Below are positions 6,176 to 13,971 of a stretch of 38,393 bases of DNA, one piece after another. The stretch spans positions 1-38,393 of the IMG/VR virus record IMGVR_UViG_3300009034_001422. One strand, written 5' to 3'. The DNA comes from a virus. The notes beneath the pieces were generated by a model. That model was not told where the DNA came from and searched no databases. It saw only the letters and a program-made list of their open reading frames with translations. The stretch's first letter is position 1. Each line of letters starts with the position of its first letter. The translations under genes were made by a program, and so were the position numbers.

Positions 6176-6280
6176 ATGAAACTCATTGATTATTTCGACT
6201 GGTGGGTAATTTTGGGATTGGCCCTGTGGGTAACGGTTGATGTCCTGGTGGCAGGTTTGATTTGGTGGATAGTGACATGA
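6176..6280 (+). CDS. 34-aa single-span membrane protein
   Basis: A 34-codon frame read directly from the sequence. The peptide begins MKLIDYFDWW and then runs VILGLALWVTVDVLVAGLIW, one clear hydrophobic span with aromatic belts. It starts one base after the preceding stop codon and ends with an ATGA overlap onto the next gene, so the operon geometry supports translation. Function unknown; phage micro-membrane proteins of this size often modulate host envelope processes. Confidence 0.5.
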   Translation: MKLIDYFDWWVILGLALWVTVDVLVAGLIWWIVT

Positions 6281-6975
6281 AAGAAAGAGCGATTATTATG
6301 TGCGGTGAAAGTGTGCGGGCGATTCTGGCGGGTCAGCAAACGGCAACGCGCAGAGTGATAATACCGCAACCGCCGCCACATTATCATTGGGCTAAGAAGG
6401 CACAACTTTTCATATCGCGGAGCGGACTGCTTGCTATTAAGCGACACTGCCGATATGGACAGCCAGGTGACAGGCTGTGGGTAAGGGAGACGTTTATATT
6501 AGAAAGTACCCGCGAATATAACGAGTATGCGAACATACCCGCAGACAGGCCGACCAAACGGTTCGAAGATATCGAGGATGGAGAATATTATATTATCCCA
6601 CACTATCGAGCAACGGAACCCGAACCCCATATTGTGCCGCTGGAGCGTGAAGATAAATTCGATGATAGTACACGATGGAGCTCACCTATCTTTATGCAGA
6701 AATGGGCTGCCCGTATCTGGCTTGAGATTGTCAATATCAGAATCGAACGGCTGCAGGAATTAGACCTTGAGGACATATATAAAGAGGGTTTTCTTATAGC
6801 TTCGGATTTGGCCGCGGAATATGGCGAGGAACGAATCCGTTTGTTCGCTTATGAATGGTTTCAAAAACGCTGGGATTCACTCAATGCAAAACGGGGGTTC
6901 GGATGGGACAAGAACCCATACGTATGGGTAATTGAATTTGTGAAAATCGAAGGGAATCGAAATGGGAAAAAGTAA
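6277..6975 (+). CDS. ASCH-like phage protein
   Basis: A 232-aa protein starting MKERAIIMCGESVRAILAGQ. I chose the ATG at 6277, overlapping the upstream TGA, over an in-frame start at 6262. The pattern of SVRAILAGQQTATRRVI, then YGQPGDRLWVRETF, then PIFMQKWAARIWLEI...IERLQELDLEDIYKEG and WVIEF is that of a large family of phage ASCH/PUA-like proteins of about 200 residues, frequent beside ParB-like and methyltransferase genes. RNA or modified-base recognition is expected from the fold; the partner is unknown. It is the second ASCH-type protein here and is not closely similar to the one at 4621. Confidence 0.8.
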   Translation: MKERAIIMCGESVRAILAGQQTATRRVIIPQPPPHYHWAKKAQLFISRSGLLAIKRHCRYGQPGDRLWVRETFILESTREYNEYANIPADRPTKRFEDIEDGEYYIIPHYRATEPEPHIVPLEREDKFDDSTRWSSPIFMQKWAARIWLEIVNIRIERLQELDLEDIYKEGFLIASDLAAEYGEERIRLFAYEWFQKRWDSLNAKRGFGWDKNPYVWVIEFVKIEGNRNGKK

Positions 6976-7285
6976 AGATAAAAAACCCACAAAGATAAAA
7001 GAATTGTTGATTATGACTAAGTGTGGTCGCCTGAGCATTATAGGTGATGCTGATAAGATGAGCCACCTGGCTCTTGCATTGAGGCATCCGAAACGACCGG
7101 ATGACCTTATTCTTATTAGCTCTGATGAACATGATAAATCCGATGATGAAAAGCCAGCCAGCGATAAGGATGAAATCTATGTTCGCCCGCGGGCAATCGA
7201 GGCAATGATACTCAAAAAGCCGGATAATAAAACGCAGAATATTGCGGTACCGGGAATAAAATTCCTTACGCCTGGGCGAAACTAA
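6962..7285 (+). CDS. Hypothetical protein
   Basis: A 107-aa protein whose ATG overlaps the ASCH-like gene by 14 bases. It has a lysine-rich start, a compact middle (KCGRLSIIGDADKMSHLALALRHP) and an acidic linker (SSDEHDKSDDEKPASDKDE). No family recognised. About 200 bases of non-coding sequence follow, holding a short GC hairpin (GCCCGG/CCGGGC, 7432-7446). Confidence 0.55.
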   Translation: MGKSKDKKPTKIKELLIMTKCGRLSIIGDADKMSHLALALRHPKRPDDLILISSDEHDKSDDEKPASDKDEIYVRPRAIEAMILKKPDNKTQNIAVPGIKFLTPGRN

Positions 7286-7448
7286 AACGATTAACGCAGG
7301 TGGCAGCAAAAAAAAATGTCTGAGTAGCAAATTGAATTTTACAAAGGCCAAAAGGTTTATTAAAGACTGAACATTTTGGATCTTAAGAATAGCACTGTGT
7401 GGTGCAAGCTGCTGGCTGTTTTTTTTGAAAGGCCCGGACCCCGGGCTT

Positions 7449-7468
7449 ACTTGATAAGTAACTAAGAC
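7449..7468. repeat. 20-nt direct repeat, copy A
   Basis: ACTTGATAAGTAACTAAGAC. Related copies lie at 7927-7947 and 7950-7970, so the exported-protein gene at 7490-7939 is bracketed by direct repeats. Confidence 0.6.
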
Positions 7469-7489
7469 TGTTATAAGGGAGTAAGAAAA

Positions 7490-7939
7490 ATGAAGAACCG
7501 AATCTTACTAATATTGTTTATTACAGCTATCCTGCCGGCAGCGGCGGACATTTGTCCCGACCCGATACCACTGTTAGACTTATCACGGTATGCGTGGGTG
7601 GACCCGAACCAGGCGGAAAGTCAAATCATTATGGCGGTCGATGCTTATGTCGGCAAAGAAGCGAAATTCTATTTCAATATCTGCGCTGATGCTGGAATAA
7701 AATATCAGGTCCGAATTGGAACCCTTAGCACAGACAAAGCCATATCAGTTTACTCGACGGCTGACCCTTACTGGACGTGGACGCCGAAACTTGAACATAA
7801 AGGAATTCATTATATACCGTTTCTACTGTTCATCGTTAATGACCCTAACGACCAGTGGATTAGTGACAGGGGAACTGTCGCGGTCAAGGTGAGCCAGGCT
7901 GCGAGGTTTCTGCCAGGATACGGGTTACTTGAAAAGTAA
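7490..7939 (+). CDS. Exported protein of unknown function
   Basis: A 149-aa protein with AAGGGAG nine bases before the ATG. Residues 1-20 (basic KNR then ILLILFITAILPAAA) are a clear signal peptide, with cleavage likely near AAA-D. The mature part looks beta-rich (KYQVRIGTL, VYSTADPYWTWTPKLEH, GTVAVKVSQ), compatible with an immunoglobulin- or C2-like sandwich. It stands apart from its neighbours with about 200 non-coding bases upstream and direct repeats on both sides. It could be a periplasmic or surface moron such as a superinfection-exclusion factor; no family was recognised. Confidence 0.65.
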   Translation: MKNRILLILFITAILPAAADICPDPIPLLDLSRYAWVDPNQAESQIIMAVDAYVGKEAKFYFNICADAGIKYQVRIGTLSTDKAISVYSTADPYWTWTPKLEHKGIHYIPFLLFIVNDPNDQWISDRGTVAVKVSQAARFLPGYGLLEK

Positions 7940-7970
7940 TCAAGGACCTATTTGAAAAGTAAGCAAGGAT
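7927..7970. repeat. 20-nt direct repeat, copies B and C
   Basis: ACTTGAAAAGTAATCAAGGAC (7927-7947) and ATTTGAAAAGTAAGCAAGGAT (7950-7970) lie in tandem. Copy B contains the stop codon of the exported-protein gene. Both resemble copy A at 7449-7468. Confidence 0.65.
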
Positions 7971-7979
7971 GAGGACCTT

Positions 7980-8873
7980 ATGAAAGTAGGCCTTATTGAT
8001 ATTGAGCACAACATTTTTAATACCGCTTATATGCAGATCGCGGCTTATCACCGAGGCCGCGGTGATACCGTTGAGTGCTGGACGCCGCTAACCGACCGGC
8101 AGTTCGACCATGTCTACTGCAGTAGCATTTTTGATTACACGGATAAGACCGAGGTACCGGCCAGGGCGATATGCGGGGGTACGGGCTTTGATGTTACGAG
8201 CCGATTGTCTCAAGTCATAGAGAATTCCGATCTGGACTACTCTATCTATCCAAAATGTGACCGCTCATTTGTGTGGTTTAGCAGGGGCTGTATCAGGGAT
8301 TGCCCGTGGTGCATTGTTCGGCAAAAGGAAGGCTATATACATTCGGTTAAGGCGAAGAAATTGAATCCATCTGGTAAATATATTGTGGTCCAGGACAATA
8401 ACTTTTTTGCTAATCCGGAATGGGAAAAGGCAATCAAACAATTACAAAAATGGGGACAGCCTGTTGACTTTCAGGGGATAGATGCTCGGACGTTGAGTAT
8501 TTATCGGTGTGAGCAATTACTTACCATCCGACATTACAAAAGAATAAAAATCGCGTGGGATGACCCACATGAGGACCTGGAGCCAAAGCTGCGCACCATA
8601 ATCCGATACATCAAGCCATGGCGCTTGATGTGTTATGTTCTTATCGGGTACTGGCATGGCGAGGAAGAGCTGGATTTGCATAGAGTAGAAACACTCCGGA
8701 ATTTAGGAATAGACCCATTTGTCATGCCTTACGTTAGAAGCGATTTCTACCAGAGGGCATTTGCCAGATGGGTGAATCATAAGGCGATATTTAAGAAGAT
8801 TCCCTGGCAGGATTACCGATACCGAGTAGAAAAATCCGAGGCCGCTGGCCACGGCTGGAAGGAGCCGAAATGA
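7980..8873 (+). CDS. Radical SAM enzyme with B12-binding-like N-terminal region
   Basis: A 297-aa protein with GAGGA five bases before the ATG. Residues 1-90 (MKVGLIDIEHNIFNTAYMQI...HVYCSSIF) look like a reduced, cobalamin-binding-like Rossmann domain without the DxHxxG cobalamin motif. The radical SAM cluster CIRDCPWC gives C104, C108 and C111. A GIDARTL segment and a MCYVLIGY strand follow, as in MiaB/BchE-like barrels. The substrate is unknown. The TGA overlaps the next ATG, and the following genes are a ParB-like and a methyltransferase-like protein, so nucleic-acid modification is the best guess from context. Confidence 0.82.
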   Translation: MKVGLIDIEHNIFNTAYMQIAAYHRGRGDTVECWTPLTDRQFDHVYCSSIFDYTDKTEVPARAICGGTGFDVTSRLSQVIENSDLDYSIYPKCDRSFVWFSRGCIRDCPWCIVRQKEGYIHSVKAKKLNPSGKYIVVQDNNFFANPEWEKAIKQLQKWGQPVDFQGIDARTLSIYRCEQLLTIRHYKRIKIAWDDPHEDLEPKLRTIIRYIKPWRLMCYVLIGYWHGEEELDLHRVETLRNLGIDPFVMPYVRSDFYQRAFARWVNHKAIFKKIPWQDYRYRVEKSEAAGHGWKEPK

Positions 8874-9088
8874 AGCTGCCGTTTTTAGATTTATATGTAT
8901 TGAGAACAAATACTTTGCGTAAGCAATTAGAAAATGCAGAGGCCGAAGGCAAAAACCACAGCAATAGACAGGTCAGCCGCTTACTTCGAGAGAACCATCG
9001 ATTGAGTTTATTGGCAGGCGGCGGCCTTCCAGAGAGACTCAAAAAGAAAGGGCTAATATCAGTAAGCAAAAAAGAAAAACGACGATAG
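8870..9088 (+). CDS. Small coiled-coil-like protein
   Basis: A 72-aa protein whose ATG overlaps the radical SAM stop (ATGA). Residues 15-55 are helical with leucines at roughly heptad spacing (TLRKQLENAEAEG... RLLRENHRLSLL), and the C terminus is very basic (KKKGLISVSKKEKRR). It could be an adaptor for the radical SAM enzyme or the ParB-like protein. No family recognised. Confidence 0.6.
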   Translation: MKLPFLDLYVLRTNTLRKQLENAEAEGKNHSNRQVSRLLRENHRLSLLAGGGLPERLKKKGLISVSKKEKRR

Positions 9089-9102
9089 CTCCAAATCTAA
9101 AG

Positions 9103-9651
9103 ATGTTCAAGCTAAGTGAGCTCAAAGCATCATCTTACAATCCGCGGACGATTTCAGCTTCGGCCCTGGCTGGTCTTACTGCCAGTATAAAAAAGTTCGG
9201 CTGTGTCGAACCGATCATCGTAAATATCCGCGGCAAGAAAAATGCCGTGGTCGGTGGCCATCAACGGCTTCGAATCCTAAAGCAACTTAAGAGACCGGAC
9301 TATCGATGCGCTTGTGTTACTGTGGACCTGGCAGCAGCCGATGAAAAATTATTGAATCTTACACTGAATAATCCCAAAGCCCAGGGCATCTTTATAGATT
9401 CACTGGATGAACATATCGACCAGCTCCGCGAGGAATTGGGCAACGAAACCAATATTATGGAGCTCCAGGTAACCGAGTTGCGCAAAGAAGTAAGCGACAC
9501 CGGCATAATCTATCGCGAGGAAAAAATAGAACCATTCACAAAGACGCACGTGTTGCTATCCTTTGCGCCAGCCTTACTACCGCAGATTGCGGATTTTTTG
9601 GAAGCGATTATTCGGGTCCCAGGGGTGGAATATGAACAGTCCTCAAATTGA
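9103..9651 (+). CDS. Short ParB/sulfiredoxin-fold protein
   Basis: A 182-aa protein. Residues 1-75 carry the ParB N-terminal domain: LKASSYNPRTIS (with the N-P-R motif at 13-15) and VVGGHQRLRIL (the G-x-x-R-x-x-x-L motif at 51-58). In chromosomal ParB this fold is a CTPase; phage relatives include nucleases and partners of DNA methyltransferases. There is no downstream HTH, unlike the long ParB-like protein at 37310. Residues 76-182 are unrecognised. It overlaps the next gene by 20 bases. Confidence 0.82.
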   Translation: MFKLSELKASSYNPRTISASALAGLTASIKKFGCVEPIIVNIRGKKNAVVGGHQRLRILKQLKRPDYRCACVTVDLAAADEKLLNLTLNNPKAQGIFIDSLDEHIDQLREELGNETNIMELQVTELRKEVSDTGIIYREEKIEPFTKTHVLLSFAPALLPQIADFLEAIIRVPGVEYEQSSN

Positions 9652-10186
9652 CCATTCTTTTTTTGAAACAAAGATAAAGCTGCGAGAGGATAACTTGCCG
9701 CGGGGAAAGTGTCGCATCCTGGATTGTTACAGTTCGACTGGTCGAATCTGGCGAACAATAGAAAAACGCCATCCAGAAAAGGATATTGCCGTGACGCGGA
9801 TTGACCGCGAAAAAGGAAAAGGCGGAATCTATCTGCAGGGCGATAATATAAAATTCCTGGCTGTCCTGGACCTGGACAAGTTCGATATTATCGACCTGGA
9901 CAGTTATCGGGTTCCTTACAAGCCGCTGCATTATATTTTTGAGCACAAACACCGGCGCAGAAAAAGGATATTCGCAACATTTATACAATCTATTTACGGT
10001 AGCTTGCCAATCGATTTCTTGCAAGATTTAGGGTATCCGCCGGCAATGGTCCGAAAGTGCCCGACTCTTTTTTACGCCGATGGCTTCAACAAATTGAAGC
10101 AATACCTGGCAATGCACGGCGTCCGCCGAATCAAGCATTATTCGGACCTGCCAAATCGCAAGCATTATCTTTTTTTTCAGATATAA
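9632..10186 (+). CDS. Methyltransferase-like protein
   Basis: A 184-aa protein; the ATG at 9632 follows AGGGGTGG and lies within the end of the ParB-like gene. Residues about 28-40 (CRILDCYSSTGRIW) sit where class I methyltransferase motif I (D-x-x-x-G-x-G) is expected. DIIDLDSYRVPY sits where motif IV would be, although the usual (D/N)PP(Y/F/W) is replaced by D-S-Y-R-V-P. The fold assignment is moderate and the activity uncertain. With the ParB-like and radical SAM genes it forms a coupled cassette. It could instead be a catalytically dead SAM-binding protein. Confidence 0.6.
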   Translation: MNSPQIDHSFFETKIKLREDNLPRGKCRILDCYSSTGRIWRTIEKRHPEKDIAVTRIDREKGKGGIYLQGDNIKFLAVLDLDKFDIIDLDSYRVPYKPLHYIFEHKHRRRKRIFATFIQSIYGSLPIDFLQDLGYPPAMVRKCPTLFYADGFNKLKQYLAMHGVRRIKHYSDLPNRKHYLFFQI

Positions 10187-10232
10187 AATCAACCGGTGAT
10201 ATATTCGGTCCGGCTATAATAAGGAACCTACA

Positions 10233-10859
10233 ATTAAAAAAGCAGCCGAGCAAATCGACCCTCTCACAATAGCTACAAAGCAACGGCATTTATTCCTGCT
10301 GGCAAAGGTCAAATCCGGCCACGCATTAACGAAACCGGAATTAAAACAACTGGCAGAGCTGGAAGGTCTCGCCAAAGTGCAAACGGCACAACCGCAATCA
10401 GAGGCCGGCGAGATCGCTTCTGACCAGATCATAAAAGGGCAAGAGGCAGCGGCCAGATATGCCGGCGTTTCTAAACGAACAATCCGCCGTTGGGTATTCG
10501 AAGAAAAAATGCCGCTGACCAAAGACGGCTGCTATATCAAAACTATATTGGATTTATACAAAGCAAACCGCGGCAAGGAACACACGGAAGTCCGGACACG
10601 CATTATAGAATCCGAAGCGAATAGCAAAGAGGCAAAAGCAAAATTGCTTAAGCTTGAATTGCAAATGAAACAGGCTGATTTGCATAGCCGATCGGAATGC
10701 GAACAACAAACTATCGAAAAAATCCTTATTGTCAAACGCGGACTCCAGGCCCTGCCGAAAAAAGTTGCGGCAAGATTGCCAGCTAAACTAAGGCGAAAAG
10801 TCGAAGCCATTATCGACGCCGAGATCAGGATTCTAATTGCCGGATTTGCAAAAAGCTGA
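10233..10859 (+). CDS. terS: Terminase small subunit (probable AUU start)
   Basis: The downstream GTG at 10377 would give 160 aa, but the frame stays open and coding-like from 10200. It reads KKAAEQIDPLTIATKQRHLF and on through KPELKQLAELEGL before that GTG. No ATG, GTG or TTG exists in this extension; the best start is ATT at 10233, seven bases after AAGGA (10221-10225), giving 208 aa. The middle has a helix-turn-helix (QEAAARYAGVSKRTIRRWVFEE) like the Nu1-type small terminase, then a long charged helix. It would recognise packaging DNA and recruit the large terminase, whose gene starts two bases after its stop. Confidence 0.8.
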   Translation: MKKAAEQIDPLTIATKQRHLFLLAKVKSGHALTKPELKQLAELEGLAKVQTAQPQSEAGEIASDQIIKGQEAAARYAGVSKRTIRRWVFEEKMPLTKDGCYIKTILDLYKANRGKEHTEVRTRIIESEANSKEAKAKLLKLELQMKQADLHSRSECEQQTIEKILIVKRGLQALPKKVAARLPAKLRRKVEAIIDAEIRILIAGFAKS

Positions 10860-10861
10860 TT

Positions 10862-12826
10862 ATGACTACAAAATTAGTATGGACGGATGCAGAGCGCCAG
10901 GCCTGGCGGCTGCCAGCTAAAATGACGGTCAGCCAGTGGGCGGATAAACACCGCATCCTGGACCCACGCTCCAGCGCTGAACCCGGGCCCTGGCATACAA
11001 GTCGAACTCCGTATCTTCGCGGCCCGATGGATGCGTTTGCAGACCCGCAAGTCGAGGAACTTACGATAATGAAGCCACCACAGTCCGGCGGAACCGAGGC
11101 ACTTTACAATATGATGGGCTATTGCATTGGCGAGGACCCTGGGCCGGCGATGCTCGTTATGCCGCGGGATGATGATTGCGATTATACATCCGAGAACCGA
11201 CTAAAACCAATGGTCAGGGCAAGTGCCGAATTGCTCAAGCATACAACGGGCAGGATATGGGATTTATCAAAGCGCGACTTTCATTTTGACACAATGACCC
11301 TATACTTTGCCGGCAGTAATTCACCGGCGGGGCTGGGCTCCAAACCGATCCGTTATTTGTTCCTGGATGAGATCGACAAATACCCCCCGTTTGCCGGCAA
11401 GGAAGCGAATCCGGTTGACCTGGCGATTAAGAGGACGCTGACTTTTTGGGACCGCAAAATTGTAAAGGCTTCGACGCCGACTACAACGACGGGCGGGATA
11501 ACTATATCATTCGATTTATCGAATCGGCAAGAATACCATATACCGTGCCCGCGATGCGGCGAATTTTCGGTCTGGACGTTTCCACAGCTCAAGATTCCAA
11601 AGAATCTGCGCGACCCCGATAAGATAAGACAAAGTATCGGTGTCGTTTGGTATCAATGCGAACATTGCACGCATCGGATCGACGAAAGCGACAAAGAAAA
11701 ACTAATTGCCACTGGCACCTGGCTGGCCGATGGCCAGAAATTAGATGCTGATGGTAATATTAGCGGCAAGCCAATCCGCGAGAAAAGACATAGCGGTTTT
11801 CATTATTCTGCCCTGGTTAGCCCTTGGGTTTCTTGGCCAGAAATTATGGCCCAATGGTTCGAGGCCAACACGGAACAGGGAATCGCGATCGGAAAGCTCA
11901 TTGATTTTAACAATTCTATTTTATCCCAGGCTTTTCGCGAGACCGGTAAAAAATTAAAGGCCAAAGAGGTTCGCAAGCTCACCGGCGGATTCAGCCAGCG
12001 AACGGTCCCGCCCGATTGCCAGATTCTTGTCGCCTCAGCGGATTATCACAAGACTCGCGTGCGGGGCCTGGTAACGATTCCCTATGAGGTCAGGGCTTTT
12101 AGCTTCGGGATGAAAAATTATGTAATCGATACCGGTATAGCAACGAGCTTCGAGCAATTGGAGCAGGCAATCTTCTTCACAAAATTCACGTGGGCCGATG
12201 ATACCAATAAAGACGCACAGCCCCTACTGGCACCCACAGTTTTATTTATAGATTCATCTTTTAAGCCGGATGATGTTTACGATTACTGCCGGCAGCATCC
12301 GGGTTTAACTATACCAACGAAGGGAATGCCAGGGCCGCGAATGAAACCACTGCAGCCAAGCGATTTAGAAAGCGCCACGGAGTACAGATTGAATCGCCGG
12401 CAGCGGGCCAGGTACAGGGGGATGCAGCTACTTGTCGTCGATACCTATTATTTTAAGGACCAGGTGACAAGCTGGGTTGAACCGTTACTCGACGAAGACG
12501 ATAAGATCATAGCCGAACCGCTCACACTATTTTACGACGAGATTCCTTCTTACTATTTTACGGAATTCACAAACGAGCAGAAAGTGGCAGTGAGGGACAA
12601 GCACGGAAATGTGAAATATATTTGGGTGCCCGTCGGTAAGGGTGTGCCGACACACTCACTGGATACGGCGGTGCTCTGCGCAGCAGCGGGCTATTACAAG
12701 GGAGTTCAATATCTTCGCAGAGAGGAATCGAAAAAACCAGCGCCAAAACAATTGACCCGAACAAAAATAAGAAAAAGGAAACGACGCCGGCGAGCCGGCT
12801 GGCTCGATAACTTACCAGAGCTTTAA
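10862..12826 (+). CDS. terL: Terminase large subunit, lambda gpA type
   Basis: A 654-aa packaging motor of the GpA family (usual length about 600-700). The N-terminal ATPase has PWHTSRTPYLRGPMDAF, a Walker A-like KPPQSGGTE (residues 71-79) and Walker B YLFLDEIDKYP (about 165-174). A CPRCGEF...CEHC zinc-ribbon insert lies near residues 229-265, as in gpA. The nuclease half starts around VASADYHKTRVRG and continues through VLFIDSS. It cuts and pumps DNA into the prohead through the portal at 16320. The C terminus is very basic and ends AGWLDNLPEL, a motif echoed in the next gene. Confidence 0.95.
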   Translation: MTTKLVWTDAERQAWRLPAKMTVSQWADKHRILDPRSSAEPGPWHTSRTPYLRGPMDAFADPQVEELTIMKPPQSGGTEALYNMMGYCIGEDPGPAMLVMPRDDDCDYTSENRLKPMVRASAELLKHTTGRIWDLSKRDFHFDTMTLYFAGSNSPAGLGSKPIRYLFLDEIDKYPPFAGKEANPVDLAIKRTLTFWDRKIVKASTPTTTTGGITISFDLSNRQEYHIPCPRCGEFSVWTFPQLKIPKNLRDPDKIRQSIGVVWYQCEHCTHRIDESDKEKLIATGTWLADGQKLDADGNISGKPIREKRHSGFHYSALVSPWVSWPEIMAQWFEANTEQGIAIGKLIDFNNSILSQAFRETGKKLKAKEVRKLTGGFSQRTVPPDCQILVASADYHKTRVRGLVTIPYEVRAFSFGMKNYVIDTGIATSFEQLEQAIFFTKFTWADDTNKDAQPLLAPTVLFIDSSFKPDDVYDYCRQHPGLTIPTKGMPGPRMKPLQPSDLESATEYRLNRRQRARYRGMQLLVVDTYYFKDQVTSWVEPLLDEDDKIIAEPLTLFYDEIPSYYFTEFTNEQKVAVRDKHGNVKYIWVPVGKGVPTHSLDTAVLCAAAGYYKGVQYLRREESKKPAPKQLTRTKIRKRKRRRRAGWLDNLPEL

Positions 12827-12855
12827 CCCCAAACTTACGTATGGGGAATAGAATT

Positions 12856-13119
12856 ATGGGAAACGGATTTCTCGATGATTTACCGGAAGTGGATTTGCCG
12901 ACAAGGCGACGGCGCAAGCACCGGACCGGTGCATCACAGAAGGCGCCGGCGGATATAATCGTCGAATACGTAAAGATTCATTGTCCTAATCCCAAGTGCA
13001 GTTCTACGAACTGCCCGGTCTATGACAGTAATCATTTGCCGATTCGTTATCACAAATGCGGTGCCTGCGGGCTGCGATTTAAGAGCGTGGAAAAAACCGA
13101 CCATCGGCGGAAAAATTAG
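12856..13119 (+). CDS. Zinc-ribbon protein following terminase
   Basis: An 87-aa protein (92 aa if started at 12841). The ATG at 12856 has GGGGA eight bases upstream, which the 12841 start lacks. It begins NGFLDDLPEVDLPTRRRRKHR, an echo of the terminase C terminus. Residues about 45-80 hold cysteine pairs (CPNPKC, STNCPVY, KCGACG), a likely zinc ribbon. It could be a DNA-binding packaging or late-transcription factor; no family assigned. Transcription ends just downstream at tandem terminators. Confidence 0.72.
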   Translation: MGNGFLDDLPEVDLPTRRRRKHRTGASQKAPADIIVEYVKIHCPNPKCSSTNCPVYDSNHLPIRYHKCGACGLRFKSVEKTDHRRKN

Positions 13120-13123
13120 AAAA

Positions 13124-13157
13124 GCGGCCCCAGGCCTGAAAGCCGCCGAAATTTTTT
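13124..13157 (+). terminator. Intrinsic terminator after the packaging genes
   Basis: GCGGC (13124-13128) pairs with GCCGC (13142-13146); a run of six Ts follows at 13152-13157. It sits directly behind the zinc-ribbon gene's stop codon. Confidence 0.6.
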
Positions 13158-13193
13158 ACAAAAAAAAGCAAAAAAAAAGAATCGATTACCGCG

Positions 13194-13220
13194 CCCAAAG
13201 ACCGATTTTGGGATTTTTTT
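13194..13220 (+). terminator. Second intrinsic terminator
   Basis: CCCAAA (13194-13199) pairs with TTTGGG (13207-13212), followed by A and seven Ts. Together with the hairpin at 13124 it gives a tandem stop that insulates the packaging operon from the next promoter. Confidence 0.6.
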
Positions 13221-13240
13221 CAAAAAAAGCAAAAAAAGCC

Positions 13241-13269
13241 TTGTATATACTATATATATCATATATATT
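13241..13269 (+). promoter_or_regulatory. Sigma-70-like promoter for the 13.3-15.0 kb genes
   Basis: TTGTAT (13241-13246), a 17-base spacer and TATATT (13264-13269). The spacer and flanks are a run of TATATA repeats, so part of the match comes from low complexity. Its position after two terminators and before a strong AAAGAAAGG ribosome site supports it. Confidence 0.55.
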
Positions 13270-13320
13270 ATATATAGATGATAAGTTAATAAAACACAAT
13301 AGCAAAGAAAGGAAAAAAAA

Positions 13321-13914
13321 ATGTTGAACAGAAAAGAAGAGACAAAAATCGTAAAAGCAGAGTTGGCAAAATATGGTATAAATGCCAGGGTATCACACGG
13401 CAGAGGAACCGGCTGGGGCTGGCTTGACATCAATGTCGGCAGCGGTCAGCAATTCAGCGATGAGCACATTTTGGACGATTGCAATACGCACCGGAATTGC
13501 CCGATGTGCAAGGCAGCGCGATTGATAAGCGAATTTGCCCAAAAAATCGCCCAGCAGGTAACAGGCCGCGGAGGCGAATATGGCGGCAATATTCTGTGTC
13601 TGACACAAAACCACTGGACCGACAAAAAAGGCAACATACCGATCGAACATAATTTGACAAAACTTTTCAAGGCGATACCGGAGTTGCGCGAGATTAAAAG
13701 AGTTTGCCACTTAGAGCCGACCAGGGCCAGCGACCAGCAAGCCATCATTAAAAAGGCGATACGCGAGGGGCGTGCCTACCTACATACCTTTGTCGGCGAA
13801 AGGAAAGTGACATCTTATAATTGGGAGACTGGCTGGGCGATCACTAATAACACAGGCGACTATTACGACCAACGGTCTTTTATGGTTTGTCCTGACCAAA
13901 TTAAAATCAGATAA
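13321..13914 (+). CDS. Hypothetical protein with an LPD29-like N terminus
   Basis: A 197-aa protein with AAAGAAAGG before the ATG. Residues 1-45 (KEETKIVKAELAKYGI and SHGRGTGWGWLDINV) resemble, by eye, a short phage domain in which a helix precedes a strand with S-x-G-T-(A/G)-W-G-W; this recalls the LPD29 associated domain. A CNTHRNCPMCKAAR cluster near residue 55 may bind metal. The rest has no recognised motif. It is first in a promoter-driven group with an AAA+ ATPase. Confidence 0.6.
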   Translation: MLNRKEETKIVKAELAKYGINARVSHGRGTGWGWLDINVGSGQQFSDEHILDDCNTHRNCPMCKAARLISEFAQKIAQQVTGRGGEYGGNILCLTQNHWTDKKGNIPIEHNLTKLFKAIPELREIKRVCHLEPTRASDQQAIIKKAIREGRAYLHTFVGERKVTSYNWETGWAITNNTGDYYDQRSFMVCPDQIKIR

Positions 13915-13971
13915 CAAACCGAATCGGGTTTGCCGGTTCCCGATAAAAACCGGCAGAAGGGAACAAAAGAG

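Noticed and set aside
7412-7428. Intrinsic terminator (GCTGGCTG followed by eight Ts)
   Set aside because: No stable stem can be drawn before the T run; the nearby GCCCGG/CCGGGC hairpin has no T run after it.
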